Origin: an uncultured Acidimicrobiia bacterium
GTDB lineage: Bacteria; Actinomycetota; Acidimicrobiia; Spongiisociales; Spongiisociaceae
NCBI GenBank assembly: GCA_958295745.1
Contig: OY282370.1
Location: 2,144,548 to 2,208,547 of the forward strand
Direction: 5' to 3'
Length of the DNA: 64,000 bases
A program made the translations under genes and the position numbers. The notes below the pieces were generated by a model. It was not told the origin of the DNA. It saw only the letters and a program-made list of their open reading frames with translations, and made no database searches. Position 1 is the stretch's first letter. Each line of letters starts with the position of its first letter. Positions 55,705 to 63,683 of this stretch are shown in pieces.

Positions 55705-56577
55705 ATGCAGGTAGGGAAGGCAGCCCACGGAATACCCAACTACCGGTACTTCATGTGGCCGGTGCTGTGCGCTGTTCGGGACTTGGGCGGCTCAGGCCGC
55801 ATTAGCGAGATCGTCGAGCATGTGGTCGAGGGCTACACGGAGGAGCAACAGGCGAAGAGGCACCCGTCGTCCGGAGGGTTGATTCTGGAGGGTCGGCTCG
55901 GCTTTGCTCGGTCCGCCCTGAAGCTGATCGGGGCGCTCGACAACTCCGAGCGGGGAGTGTGGGTGTTGACCGGCGCCGGACGCGAGTTGGAGTCCGAGGA
56001 GCAGGTCCTGCAATTGCACAAGGAGGCGGAGAAGGAAAGGTTGGCTCGTAGGAAGGCAGAGGCTGAAGCAGGCCTAGAGGATGACGACCCAGACGAAGAT
56101 GTCGATGATCCCGACGCATGGAAGGGGCTGTTGCTGAAGCGCCTGCTGAACATGTCGCCCGACGGGTTCGAGCGGCTGGCCCAACGATTGCTCCGTGAAG
56201 CCGGTTTCCGCAACGTCGAAGTGCTGGGCAAGTCGGGTGACGGTGGGATCGACGGGGTGGGCGTCTACCGGGTGTCCCTGATCTCGTTTCCCATCTACTT
56301 CCAGTGCAAGCGCTACCAAGGCTCGGTGTCGGTCTCCAAGGTGCGGGATTTCCGAGGGGCTATGGTCGGGCGGGGCGAAAAGGGTCTCTTGATCACCACC
56401 GGATCGTTCACCCGAGGATCCCGCGAAGAAGCCGCCAGGGACGGGGCCCCTCCCATTGATTTGGTGGACGGCGACGAGCTCTGCAACCTGCTCAAGGAGT
56501 ACGGCCTAGGCGTGAGGGTCACCACCCGGACGGTCGAAGACATAGAGGTAACCCCCGACTTCTTCGATCAATTCTGA
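55705..56577 (+). CDS. mrr: Mrr-type restriction endonuclease
   Basis: The 290-residue protein has an N-terminal winged-helix domain (residues 10-95), a charged linker rich in Asp/Glu (110-138) and a PD-(D/E)xK catalytic domain: LLREAGFRNVEVLGKSGDGG, Asp183, then Gln200-x-Lys202 in YFQCKRYQG, and TTGSFTRGSREEA. Mrr enzymes cut methylated or otherwise foreign DNA. It is followed at 78 bases by a Rad50-like ATPase and a small protein in the same direction, suggesting a joint defence cassette. An in-frame TTG upstream (55675) is unlikely. Confidence 0.9.
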   Translation: MQVGKAAHGIPNYRYFMWPVLCAVRDLGGSGRISEIVEHVVEGYTEEQQAKRHPSSGGLILEGRLGFARSALKLIGALDNSERGVWVLTGAGRELESEEQVLQLHKEAEKERLARRKAEAEAGLEDDDPDEDVDDPDAWKGLLLKRLLNMSPDGFERLAQRLLREAGFRNVEVLGKSGDGGIDGVGVYRVSLISFPIYFQCKRYQGSVSVSKVRDFRGAMVGRGEKGLLITTGSFTRGSREEAARDGAPPIDLVDGDELCNLLKEYGLGVRVTTRTVEDIEVTPDFFDQF

Positions 56578-56655
56578 CCCTCATCCATCAGGCCGGCCAC
56601 CCGTTTTTGTCACACCCGCCCGATATGTTGTCAGGAGGCGATTGAGAGGACGGGA

Positions 56656-59067
56656 ATGACCCTCTACCGAGATGCGATGCGGGAGCTGGCCCGCCTGGAA
56701 GCGGACGACCGGACCAAGGAGCTGGTGCAGGCGGCCCTGCTGGGGGAGGATGAGGTGGAGCAGGTGCTCGAGGGGGAACCTTTGGATATCCCGGATACGG
56801 GGGAACCCGCCGCCGGGGGTGAAGACGGCGAGGTTCCATCGGTCTACCTGCAGGACATCACCGTCTCGGGATTCCGGGGGATCGGGCCGGAGGTTACCCT
56901 GGAGATACCGCCCGGCCCCGGCTTGACAGTGGTGGTGGGCCGCAACGGTTCCGGCAAGTCCAGCTTCGCCGAGGCGCTGGAGGTATTGCTCACAGGCAAC
57001 TCCCTACGCTGGGACGACAAGGCAGGCCCGTGGAAGCAGGGCTGGAAGAACCTCCACGATTCACTCGCCCCCCGGATCACCGGCCGATTCCAGGTGGAGG
57101 GCAAAAGAGGCCTCACCACCGCCGATCGGGCCTGGTCTGAGGGAGACAATTTCGCCGACGCCGCCGTCACCGTTCAACACCACGGTGAGATACGTACCAA
57201 CCTCACCGGAGTCGGCTGGGCAGGGCCCCTAGAACTGTACCGGCCACTCTTGTCCTACAACGAGCTGGGCCGGATAAACACGATCCCGCCTTCGAAGCTG
57301 TTCGACACCCTTGCCGCAGTGCTCGGCGTCGATCTATTGAACGAAGCGACCAAAGCACTGACAGACGCTCGCCTCCTGCGACAGAGGCGCTACAGGGAGA
57401 TCAATAGGGAGCGTCGCGACCATCTTATCCCCACCCTGGCAAGCATTGAGGACGAGCGGGCCGAGGCCGCTGTAACCGCCCTCAGGAAGCGTGGTTGGGA
57501 TCTCGACGCCCTCGCCCGGCTCGGGTCGGTGCCCGATCCCAACCAGAACGCTCTCAGCAAGCTGGCCGCATTGAAGGCGCCGGACGAGGAGCAGGTGTTG
57601 AACGCGGCGGGGGATCTCGAGGCCGCCCGCGCCGAGGCGTCTTCCTTGGCCGGCACCGAGGCGGAGAATGCCAGAAGTTTGGTCCGGCTGTTGCGGACGG
57701 CTATGGAGCATCATCAACAGCACGGCGGCGATTCGTGTCCGGTATGCGGGGTGGGAACCCTCGATGCGGCATGGAGGGAATCGACCGAGAAACAGATCGG
57801 CCGGTTGCGCAAGTTGGCCGACGAGTGCAGGCAGGTGGAGCGTAACTTGCAAAATGCGATGGAGGCGGTACAACGATTGGTGACGGCGCCGTCCTTGCCA
57901 ACCTCCTCCGACGTCGATATCACCGTGTTGCGCGCCGCCTGGGCGCGGTGGGGATCTCTGCCCAACGATCACGGCGAGATACCCGATCACCTCATAACGG
58001 TTCACCAAGAGCTGCAGCGTGAAACGGTCAGCGTGTCCGAACGGGCCGCCGACCAACACTCGGAGCGCGAGGAGAGGTGGGCGGAGGTGTTGCCCGATCT
58101 CATGGCTTGGCTGTCCGAGGCCCGCCGGGCGGTGAAAATGCGGGCAGTCACAAAGGAGATAAAGAAGGCCGAGGATGCGATGAAGAAGATCACCAAGGCG
58201 GTGCGCAGCGATCGCTGGGCGCCCATCCAGGAACAGGCGCTCGGTATATGGGGCCGGCTCAGCCTTCGGAGCAACGTCGACCTGCGGGCAGTCGAGCTAA
58301 CCGGAGTTGGCAAGCAACGCAGGGTCGATCTACCTGTGGACGTAGACGGGGCGGAAGCCCCTGCGCTGGCGGTGGCCAGCCAGGGGGAGGTCAGTTGCCT
58401 GGCCCTTTCACTGTTCTTCCCCCGCGCCGCCTTGCCGGAAAGCCCCTTCCGGTTCCTGGTGATCGACGATCCGGTGCAGGCCATGGACCCGGCCCGGGTG
58501 GACGGCCTGGCCAGGGTCCTCTCCGATATCGCCGCAGACCGTCAGCTCGTCGTGTTCACCCACGACGACCGCCTGCCCGAATCGCTGCGCCGTCTGAGGA
58601 TTGATTTCACCTGCAAGCAGGTGACCCGCCGCCCCGGTTCGGTGGTCGAGGTGCGGGATGTCGAGAATCCTGTCAAACAGTGCTTCATGGATGCCCGGGC
58701 TGTCGCAAAGGACAGCGAATTACCGGAGGGGATAGCCAGGAGAGTGGTGCCTGGATTCTGCCGCGAGGGGTTGGAGGCGGCCTGCGCAGAGGCGGTACGC
58801 CGCCGCAGGTTAGGTCGGGGCGAACCCCACGCTGAGGTGGAAAGGGAGCTGGGGGAGGCTAAACGGCTAACCCAAAAAGCAGCCTTGGCGTTCTTCGACG
58901 ACGCCGGTCGCGGAGGGGATGTGTTGAACAGGATCAACCGGTGGAGGCGTACCTTCGGCGACGCATTTCAGGATGCCAACAGGGGCGCCCATGGATCGTA
59001 TCCGGGCAGTTTGATGGACCTTGTCAACGACTGCCATAGCCTGGCTGAAAGGATCCGCCGCTCATGA
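56656..59067 (+). CDS. Rad50/SMC-like ATPase with zinc-hook motif
   Basis: The 803-residue protein has Walker A GRNGSGKSS (95-103) after the strand SVYLQDITVSGFRGIG, two helical arms around a CPVC motif (Cys361, Cys364) like the Rad50 zinc hook, a signature-like SQGEVSCLALSLF and Walker B FRFLVIDDPVQAMDP (about 598-612), then a 160-residue helical C-terminal domain ending NRGAHGSYPGSLMDL. Short arms and the extra domain distinguish it from SbcC. Similar ATPases act as sensors in Lamassu, RloC and ABC three-component systems. The stop overlaps the next start (ATGA). It follows mrr. Confidence 0.85.
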   Translation: MTLYRDAMRELARLEADDRTKELVQAALLGEDEVEQVLEGEPLDIPDTGEPAAGGEDGEVPSVYLQDITVSGFRGIGPEVTLEIPPGPGLTVVVGRNGSGKSSFAEALEVLLTGNSLRWDDKAGPWKQGWKNLHDSLAPRITGRFQVEGKRGLTTADRAWSEGDNFADAAVTVQHHGEIRTNLTGVGWAGPLELYRPLLSYNELGRINTIPPSKLFDTLAAVLGVDLLNEATKALTDARLLRQRRYREINRERRDHLIPTLASIEDERAEAAVTALRKRGWDLDALARLGSVPDPNQNALSKLAALKAPDEEQVLNAAGDLEAARAEASSLAGTEAENARSLVRLLRTAMEHHQQHGGDSCPVCGVGTLDAAWRESTEKQIGRLRKLADECRQVERNLQNAMEAVQRLVTAPSLPTSSDVDITVLRAAWARWGSLPNDHGEIPDHLITVHQELQRETVSVSERAADQHSEREERWAEVLPDLMAWLSEARRAVKMRAVTKEIKKAEDAMKKITKAVRSDRWAPIQEQALGIWGRLSLRSNVDLRAVELTGVGKQRRVDLPVDVDGAEAPALAVASQGEVSCLALSLFFPRAALPESPFRFLVIDDPVQAMDPARVDGLARVLSDIAADRQLVVFTHDDRLPESLRRLRIDFTCKQVTRRPGSVVEVRDVENPVKQCFMDARAVAKDSELPEGIARRVVPGFCREGLEAACAEAVRRRRLGRGEPHAEVERELGEAKRLTQKAALAFFDDAGRGGDVLNRINRWRRTFGDAFQDANRGAHGSYPGSLMDLVNDCHSLAERIRRS

Positions 59068-59438
59068 ACCCTTTGCTTCGTCACGCCCGCCGGCTATTCG
59101 AAGATCCCAAAGGTCCGGAAGGGGTGTGGCCGCGAGCGACGGCCCTGCTGACCCGCCAAGCTCTAGAGGAGGCTATGGACCGCCTCTGGGTAGGCCGCCT
59201 CGCCGGCATGGAACGCACCAACCGCTCTACTCAGCTGGCCTGCCTGGGTCATATCCTTGTAGACCAGACCCTGGTGTCCGGCGTGCGCAACGCCTGGCAC
59301 TCCCTCAGCCGGGCCTGCCACCATCACCATTACGAGCTGGTCCCCATCGCCGCCGAACTGGAGCGGTGGATACGACAGACCGAGCGGCTGGTGCAAGCCC
59401 TCGACTCTTCTGATCAGGAGGAGGCCGCGCCGTGCTGA
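59064..59438 (+). CDS. small HEPN-like partner protein
   Basis: The 124-residue all-helical-looking protein contains R83-A-C-H-H-H88 (R-x4-H), the catalytic pattern of HEPN ribonucleases, within LVSGVRNAWHSLSRACHHHH, and ends with an amphipathic helix (ELERWIRQTERLVQALD). ATG 59064 overlaps the ATPase stop, so the two are made together. HEPN assignment is based on size, helicity and this motif only. It could be a toxin-like effector or a structural partner of the ATPase. Confidence 0.6.
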   Translation: MNPLLRHARRLFEDPKGPEGVWPRATALLTRQALEEAMDRLWVGRLAGMERTNRSTQLACLGHILVDQTLVSGVRNAWHSLSRACHHHHYELVPIAAELERWIRQTERLVQALDSSDQEEAAPC

Positions 59439-59504
59439 TCCCCCTAGTTACAGGGGTCATTACGAGTTGACACGATGATGAAGGCAGTGAGGCGGTTGTA
59501 GCGG

Positions 59505-60836
59505 ATGTCCAACGTGTCCGATCCTTACAGGGAGTTTCTGCGCCGCACCCGGAGGTCGCGGGAGTTCCACGAACGCTCCCGCAAGTCGACCGCCCTCGAG
59601 GTGGTGGGCACCGTCGACATGCCCCACCCCGTGTACATCGCGGAGGGTTCGGGTTCCCGGGTCGTGGATGTGGACGGCAACGAATACATCGACCTGTCGA
59701 TGGGGTTCGGCTGCCACGTGCTGGGCCACGCCCACCCCGAGATCACGGCGGCGGTGTCGGAGGCGGCCGCCCTAGGCGTCCAGTTCGGGATACACACCCC
59801 CTGCCAGCAGCCGCTGGCGGAGCTGCTGTGCGAGGCCGCCGCCTGCGCCGACCTGGTCATGTTCTGCAACACCGGCACCGAGGCCACCATGTACGGAATC
59901 CGGGCTGCCCGGGCCCACACCGGCAAGCAGGGGATAGCGGTGTTCGAGGGCGCCTACCACGGGGCGCACGACGGGGTGCTGGTGGAAGCGGCGGACGGCA
60001 GCCCGCGGGACCGGCCCGCGGCGGCGGCCATGGGGTGGGGGGTTCCCGAGGCGGCGGTCGAGCAGGTTCTGATGCTTCCCTACCGGCATGAGGCCGCCTT
60101 CGATCTGATCCGCGGCAACCGGGGCCGGCTGGCGGTTGTGCTCGTCGAACCGGTGCAGGGCGCCAACCCCACCCTCGATTGCGGGGACTTCCTCCACCGG
60201 CTGGCCGAGGTCTGCCGGGAGGCGGGGGTGCTGCTCATGTTCGACGAGGTGATAACCGGATTCCGACTGGCGTACGGGGGTGCCCAGGAGGTGTTCGGCG
60301 TGACGCCCGATCTGGCCGCCTACGGCAAGGCGCTGGGGGGAGGCCTCCCGATCGGGGCGGTGGCGGGCCGCGCCGACATAATGCGGCGGTTCGAGTGGCA
60401 GAAACATCGGGAGCAACAGGACAAGGTGTTCTCCGGCGGGACCTTCGGCGGCAACCCCCTCACGATGGCTGCCGGGCTGGCCGCCGTGAGCCGCCTGCGG
60501 TCCCATCCCGAGCTGTACGACCGGCTCGCCGGGCACGGCAGGAGGCTGGAGGAGGAGATCGGCCGATTCTGCCGCGAGCGCTCCCTGCCGATGCAGGTGC
60601 TGACCGCCCGCTCGATGATCCACCTTCGGTTCCAGCGGGGGAGGATCGTCAGCGCCCGCGACGTGGACCGCTCCCTGGCGGAGGCCGAGCGCGAGTTCTA
60701 TACCCGCCTGATGCTGGAGGGGGTGCTCATACCGGGGGACCATCTGGCGCTCACCTCGACGGCCCACACGGACGGGGACATCACCCGGGTGATCGAGGCG
60801 GTCGAAGCGGCAGCGTCGGCGACGAGAGGCCTGTAG
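59505..60836 (+). CDS. class-III aminotransferase, glutamate-1-semialdehyde aminomutase-like
   Basis: The 443-residue PLP enzyme has SRVVDVDGNEYIDLSMGFG, CNTGTEATMYGIRAARAHTG, the Asp block LLMFDEVITGFRLAYGG and the Schiff-base lysine in AAYGKALGGGLPIG. Closest in style to HemL, but a second relative lies at 63684 and heme genes are absent, so a role as a catabolic aminotransferase or aminomutase is more likely. It ends with a C-terminal small domain (LTSTAHTDGDITRVIEAVE). A hairpin CCCC-tagttaca-GGGG (59442-59457) separates it from the HEPN-like gene. Confidence 0.88.
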   Translation: MSNVSDPYREFLRRTRRSREFHERSRKSTALEVVGTVDMPHPVYIAEGSGSRVVDVDGNEYIDLSMGFGCHVLGHAHPEITAAVSEAAALGVQFGIHTPCQQPLAELLCEAAACADLVMFCNTGTEATMYGIRAARAHTGKQGIAVFEGAYHGAHDGVLVEAADGSPRDRPAAAAMGWGVPEAAVEQVLMLPYRHEAAFDLIRGNRGRLAVVLVEPVQGANPTLDCGDFLHRLAEVCREAGVLLMFDEVITGFRLAYGGAQEVFGVTPDLAAYGKALGGGLPIGAVAGRADIMRRFEWQKHREQQDKVFSGGTFGGNPLTMAAGLAAVSRLRSHPELYDRLAGHGRRLEEEIGRFCRERSLPMQVLTARSMIHLRFQRGRIVSARDVDRSLAEAEREFYTRLMLEGVLIPGDHLALTSTAHTDGDITRVIEAVEAAASATRGL

Positions 60837-60883
60837 GACTAGCTGGATATTCGGGGGAGCTTGTTCCGAGAAGGGGGTTGATC

Positions 60884-61105
60884 ATGTCATAGTTATGGTA
60901 TATAGTGATATATACCGAACTACAAACATCGCTGCCGAGTTCTAGAGAGGGCGGTGATCATATCGGAATACTCGCCCGGCCCCCCTAAGGCCGGGGCCCG
61001 GCCCACGCGCCGGCAAGAGGTCCGATACTGTGTGGTGGCGGTGGGGGCTGGGCCCAGAGGGCGGCGGCGCGTGGCTGCGAATTTCGCGTTCTCGGTGGGG
61101 TCGTT
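60884..61105 (+). repeat. dispersed intergenic element, copy 3
   Basis: It opens with the perfect palindrome GGTATATA-gtga-TATATACC (60897-60916), then ATCGCTG (60928-60934) / CGGTGAT (60952-60958) around a 17-base loop with GTTCTAGAGAGGG, then GGCCCACGCGCCGG, GGTGGCGGTGGGGGCTGGGC and AATTTCGCGTTCTCGG. Relative to copies 1 and 2 the stem has two changes, both giving G-U pairs in RNA of this strand. Confidence 0.85.
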
Positions 61106-61244
61106 CTCGGCAGGGTCTCGGAGGTTCTCCGGGTGGACAGTCGATCCCTGCCGGTTCGGTTTCGCTTGCTTTGGGTGTCGGCGGGCGGTCGGTCGGGTAT
61201 CGCGTGTGTTGGTTGGGGTTGGTCTCGTGTGTGGTGACGAAGCA

Positions 61245-61490
61245 CCTTATTACTGCCCGGCCAGATGCTTTCGTCGATGATCACGCTGTGGCTGATGGCG
61301 GCGGCCTCGTCGGAGGCCAGGAAGGCGTAGAGGGCGGCCACCTCCTCGAGTTTTGCCCAGGCGGCCTAGGGGGATGCCGTCCTTCAATGCGGCGAAGAAG
61401 GTCTCATCGGCCCCCCTCCAGGGAGAGGTCGGTCGGTCCGACTTGGCTGGTTCCACCGCCATCGTCTTGGTGAGCAGCACCACGCCGAAG
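61245..61490 (-). pseudogene. decayed 3' end of an SDR gene
   Basis: On the minus strand the sequence encodes GVVLLTKTMAVEPAKSDR, then DETFFAALKDGIPLGRLGK, and after a frameshift VAALYAFLASDEAAAISHSV ending IDESIWPG. This is the order of the C-terminal third of a short-chain dehydrogenase (lysine helix, loop, PLGRLG, FLASDEA, DGG-type end). The N-terminal half, the catalytic Tyr and the middle loop are missing, and the frame is broken near 61350. Confidence 0.7.
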
Positions 61491-61510
61491 GGTACCGGCC
61501 CGGCGGCGGG

Positions 61511-62230
61511 TTATCGGCGGGTGGTGAACAGACGACCGCCGGTCGGGTAGTTGCCTTTCCACCCGGCCAGGTTCAGCGTGTCCCACATGGTGACCTGGTT
61601 GGCGGTCAGGACCACGGTTCCGGCCGCCATTTCGAGGTCGTCGAGGAAACCTGCGGTGCCCAGGGCGGTGTCCGGCACCAGCACGGCGTCCGCGTTGGGG
61701 GGAGTGGAGTCCGCCACGAACTCGATCACCCGGTCGGGGGTCAGTGTTCCGACTTCCACTCCGGTGATGATGTCCAGGCACCGCACCGAGGCCACGGACA
61801 CCCCGCCCGCCTCTACGTACCGAGCGAACAGCATGGACACGTCTTCGGGATAGGTGGCGGCTACGGCTGCCCGCTCGATACCCATGTGTTCGAGAGCCGC
61901 CAGGAAGGCCAGGGCAGTGCTCGAACACCGTATCCCGTAGGCTTTCTCTATCCGTTCGACCTGCCGCCTGGCGCCCTCCGATCCGAAGATGAAGCTCCCG
62001 CTGGTGCACGCCCACGACAGGGCGTCGGGGGCGAAGGTTCGCACCTCTTCCATCGGGGCGGCCAGATGCTCGATCGCGCCCACCCGCCGCAGGGCATCCG
62101 GCCTATGGGCGTCCTCGGGTACATGGGTGTGGAACACGCGGGCCTCGACCGGCGGTTCCAGGGCGGCGGCCATAAGCGGGTAGTCGTCCTCGCTGGCATA
62201 GTCGGGGTAGAGGAAACCGAGCCGCTTCAC
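61511..62230 (-). CDS. maleate isomerase/arylmalonate decarboxylase-like protein of the Asp/Glu racemase fold
   Basis: The 239-residue protein starts MKRLGFLYPDYASEDDYP and has the first catalytic-cysteine loop (LSWACTSGSFIFG). At the second site, where racemases carry another cysteine, it has VPDTALGTAGFLDD, so only one cysteine remains. Single-cysteine members of this fold include arylmalonate decarboxylase; two-cysteine members are racemases and maleate isomerases. A decarboxylase or isomerase role is therefore possible. Its 3' end abuts the SDR relic. It is downstream of and co-oriented with the M24-fold gene. Confidence 0.82.
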   Translation of the reverse strand: MKRLGFLYPDYASEDDYPLMAAALEPPVEARVFHTHVPEDAHRPDALRRVGAIEHLAAPMEEVRTFAPDALSWACTSGSFIFGSEGARRQVERIEKAYGIRCSSTALAFLAALEHMGIERAAVAATYPEDVSMLFARYVEAGGVSVASVRCLDIITGVEVGTLTPDRVIEFVADSTPPNADAVLVPDTALGTAGFLDDLEMAAGTVVLTANQVTMWDTLNLAGWKGNYPTGGRLFTTRR

Positions 62231-62283
62231 CGGGGCGGCCCTCCTGATCCGGGTTTCATGTGTAGCTGCTCACCGTTGCCGTC

Positions 62284-63432
62284 TCATACCACGGCCAGGG
62301 CGGCGGGGGAGGAACCCAGCACACGGGCGCCGCCGTCCTCCACGACGAGGGTATGGCTCAGGTTGACCCCGTACTCACCGTATTTGCGGATCGACATCGG
62401 CAGGTGGAAGGTCATCCCGCGCTCGAGGGGACGGTCGTTGTCGGTGCGGATGAAGAACCCGAGCGCTTCGATCCAGGACGGGGGATACCCGATCCCGACC
62501 GGATAGCCGAAGTAGTGATGGAAAATGCGCCCCTCCAGGACCGGTTCGAGGGCGGTTAGGCCGAGGGCGGCTACCGAGCAGGCCGAAGCACCCGCCTTGG
62601 CGTTCGTCCGGATCTCGTACAGGGCGGACGTTACCGCCGCCTCGACCCGGAGCATCTCGGGAGACGGTTCGCCCGCCACCACGGTCCGCATGAGCGGGGA
62701 CACGTACCGGGACGCCTCCCCGGTGATCTCCAGGAACACCGTCTCTCCTAGCCCGATCCGGTGGCCGTTGAAGGTGCTGTGGGCCGCCCCCGCCCTATAA
62801 CCGGCGGCCACGATTGGCCCCCAGCAGAGGGTGTCGCTCCCCGCCCGGTACATGGCGTCCACGGCGGCCGCTGCCACCGTCCGGTCCTCCACCCCGTCCG
62901 CTATGGCCGCGGTGGCCGCACCTACGCCGATGTCGGTGAGCGCCGCCGCCCGTTCCATCAGCTCCAGCTCGGCTTCCGACTTGACCAGCCGCCCCCCTTC
63001 CACCAGCCCGAAGGCGTCGAGCAGCTCGTAGCCGGCCAGTCCGGCGGTGAGGCTGCCGTAGCGGGCCACGGCCAGGGTGTTCCGGTCGAGGGCGATCCGC
63101 CTTCCCGGCAGCCCGGTCAGCTGGGCGAGTGTGAAGGCAATGGGGTCGTCGAACGGCCCGTAGGAACGGATGTCGTCCACCAACGCCGAGTTCTCGGCCC
63201 GGGCCAGCTCGAACTCGAAGATCACCAGCACCGGTGCATCCCGGTCGGCAGAGACGATGGCGCACTGGTAGTCGAACAGGTTCTCGGAGTCCATACCCGT
63301 GAGATAGAAGACGTTGTGCGGGCCGAAGGTCACCAGGATGTCCACCCCGGCTTCCTCCATCTCTCCCCTGACTCCCTCCCAGCGCCTGCGGAACTCGGCC
63401 AAACCGAACGCCGGCTGCCGCGGAATCGTCAC
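62284..63432 (-). CDS. M24-fold hydrolase, creatinase/ectoine-hydrolase-like, without the usual metal ligands
   Basis: The 382-residue protein has the creatinase N-terminal domain (VDILVTFGPHNVFYLTGMDS, LVIFEFELARAENSALVDD) and a pita-bread C-terminal domain (VKSEAELELMERAAALTDIG). The metal positions of M24 peptidases are changed: the two Asp segments read VFLEITGEASRY and VSPLMRTVV, and the final Glu blocks read MTFHLPMSIRKYG and GVNLSHTLVV. Creatinase and some amidinohydrolases of this fold work without metal, and ectoine hydrolase (DoeA) belongs here. A ring- or C-N-bond hydrolase is likely. It is followed by the racemase-fold gene. Confidence 0.82.
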   Translation of the reverse strand: MTIPRQPAFGLAEFRRRWEGVRGEMEEAGVDILVTFGPHNVFYLTGMDSENLFDYQCAIVSADRDAPVLVIFEFELARAENSALVDDIRSYGPFDDPIAFTLAQLTGLPGRRIALDRNTLAVARYGSLTAGLAGYELLDAFGLVEGGRLVKSEAELELMERAAALTDIGVGAATAAIADGVEDRTVAAAAVDAMYRAGSDTLCWGPIVAAGYRAGAAHSTFNGHRIGLGETVFLEITGEASRYVSPLMRTVVAGEPSPEMLRVEAAVTSALYEIRTNAKAGASACSVAALGLTALEPVLEGRIFHHYFGYPVGIGYPPSWIEALGFFIRTDNDRPLERGMTFHLPMSIRKYGEYGVNLSHTLVVEDGGARVLGSSPAALAVV

Positions 63433-63683
63433 CCGGCGCCTCCCTTATGTCTGATGGAGGATGCGCCGCTAGACACGGAACACTTTCATTACTTCGTCAC
63501 CCAGATGGTTTATCACCTTTACGGCGATACGGCAGGAGGACGGTTTGTCATTTCTCCATCGTAATAGCGGCGTGTGACAGACCTTGCCGGTGAAGCGGGA
63601 GGCCGCGGCGGGTCCGGGCGGATGGGTGAAGGCTGTTCGCAGGCGCGGCTACCATCCTCCCGGCAGGGACGGAAGGAGCAAGT

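Larger units (their letters stand above)
60837..61510. other. 674-base gap with repeat copy 3 and an SDR relic
   Basis: The left half is the dispersed element; the right half is the decayed SDR end on the minus strand. Between them (61106-61240) the sequence is G/T-rich with no motif I can name. Confidence 0.5.

Noticed and set aside
59442-59457. Intrinsic terminator after the HEPN-like gene
   Set aside because: The CCCC/GGGG hairpin is only four base pairs and has no T-run; noted in the neighbouring gene entry instead.
63454-63564. 36-codon open frame starting MEDAPLDTEHFHYF
   Set aside because: No ribosome-binding site, no recognisable domain, and located between divergent genes where control sequences are expected; not strong enough to call.
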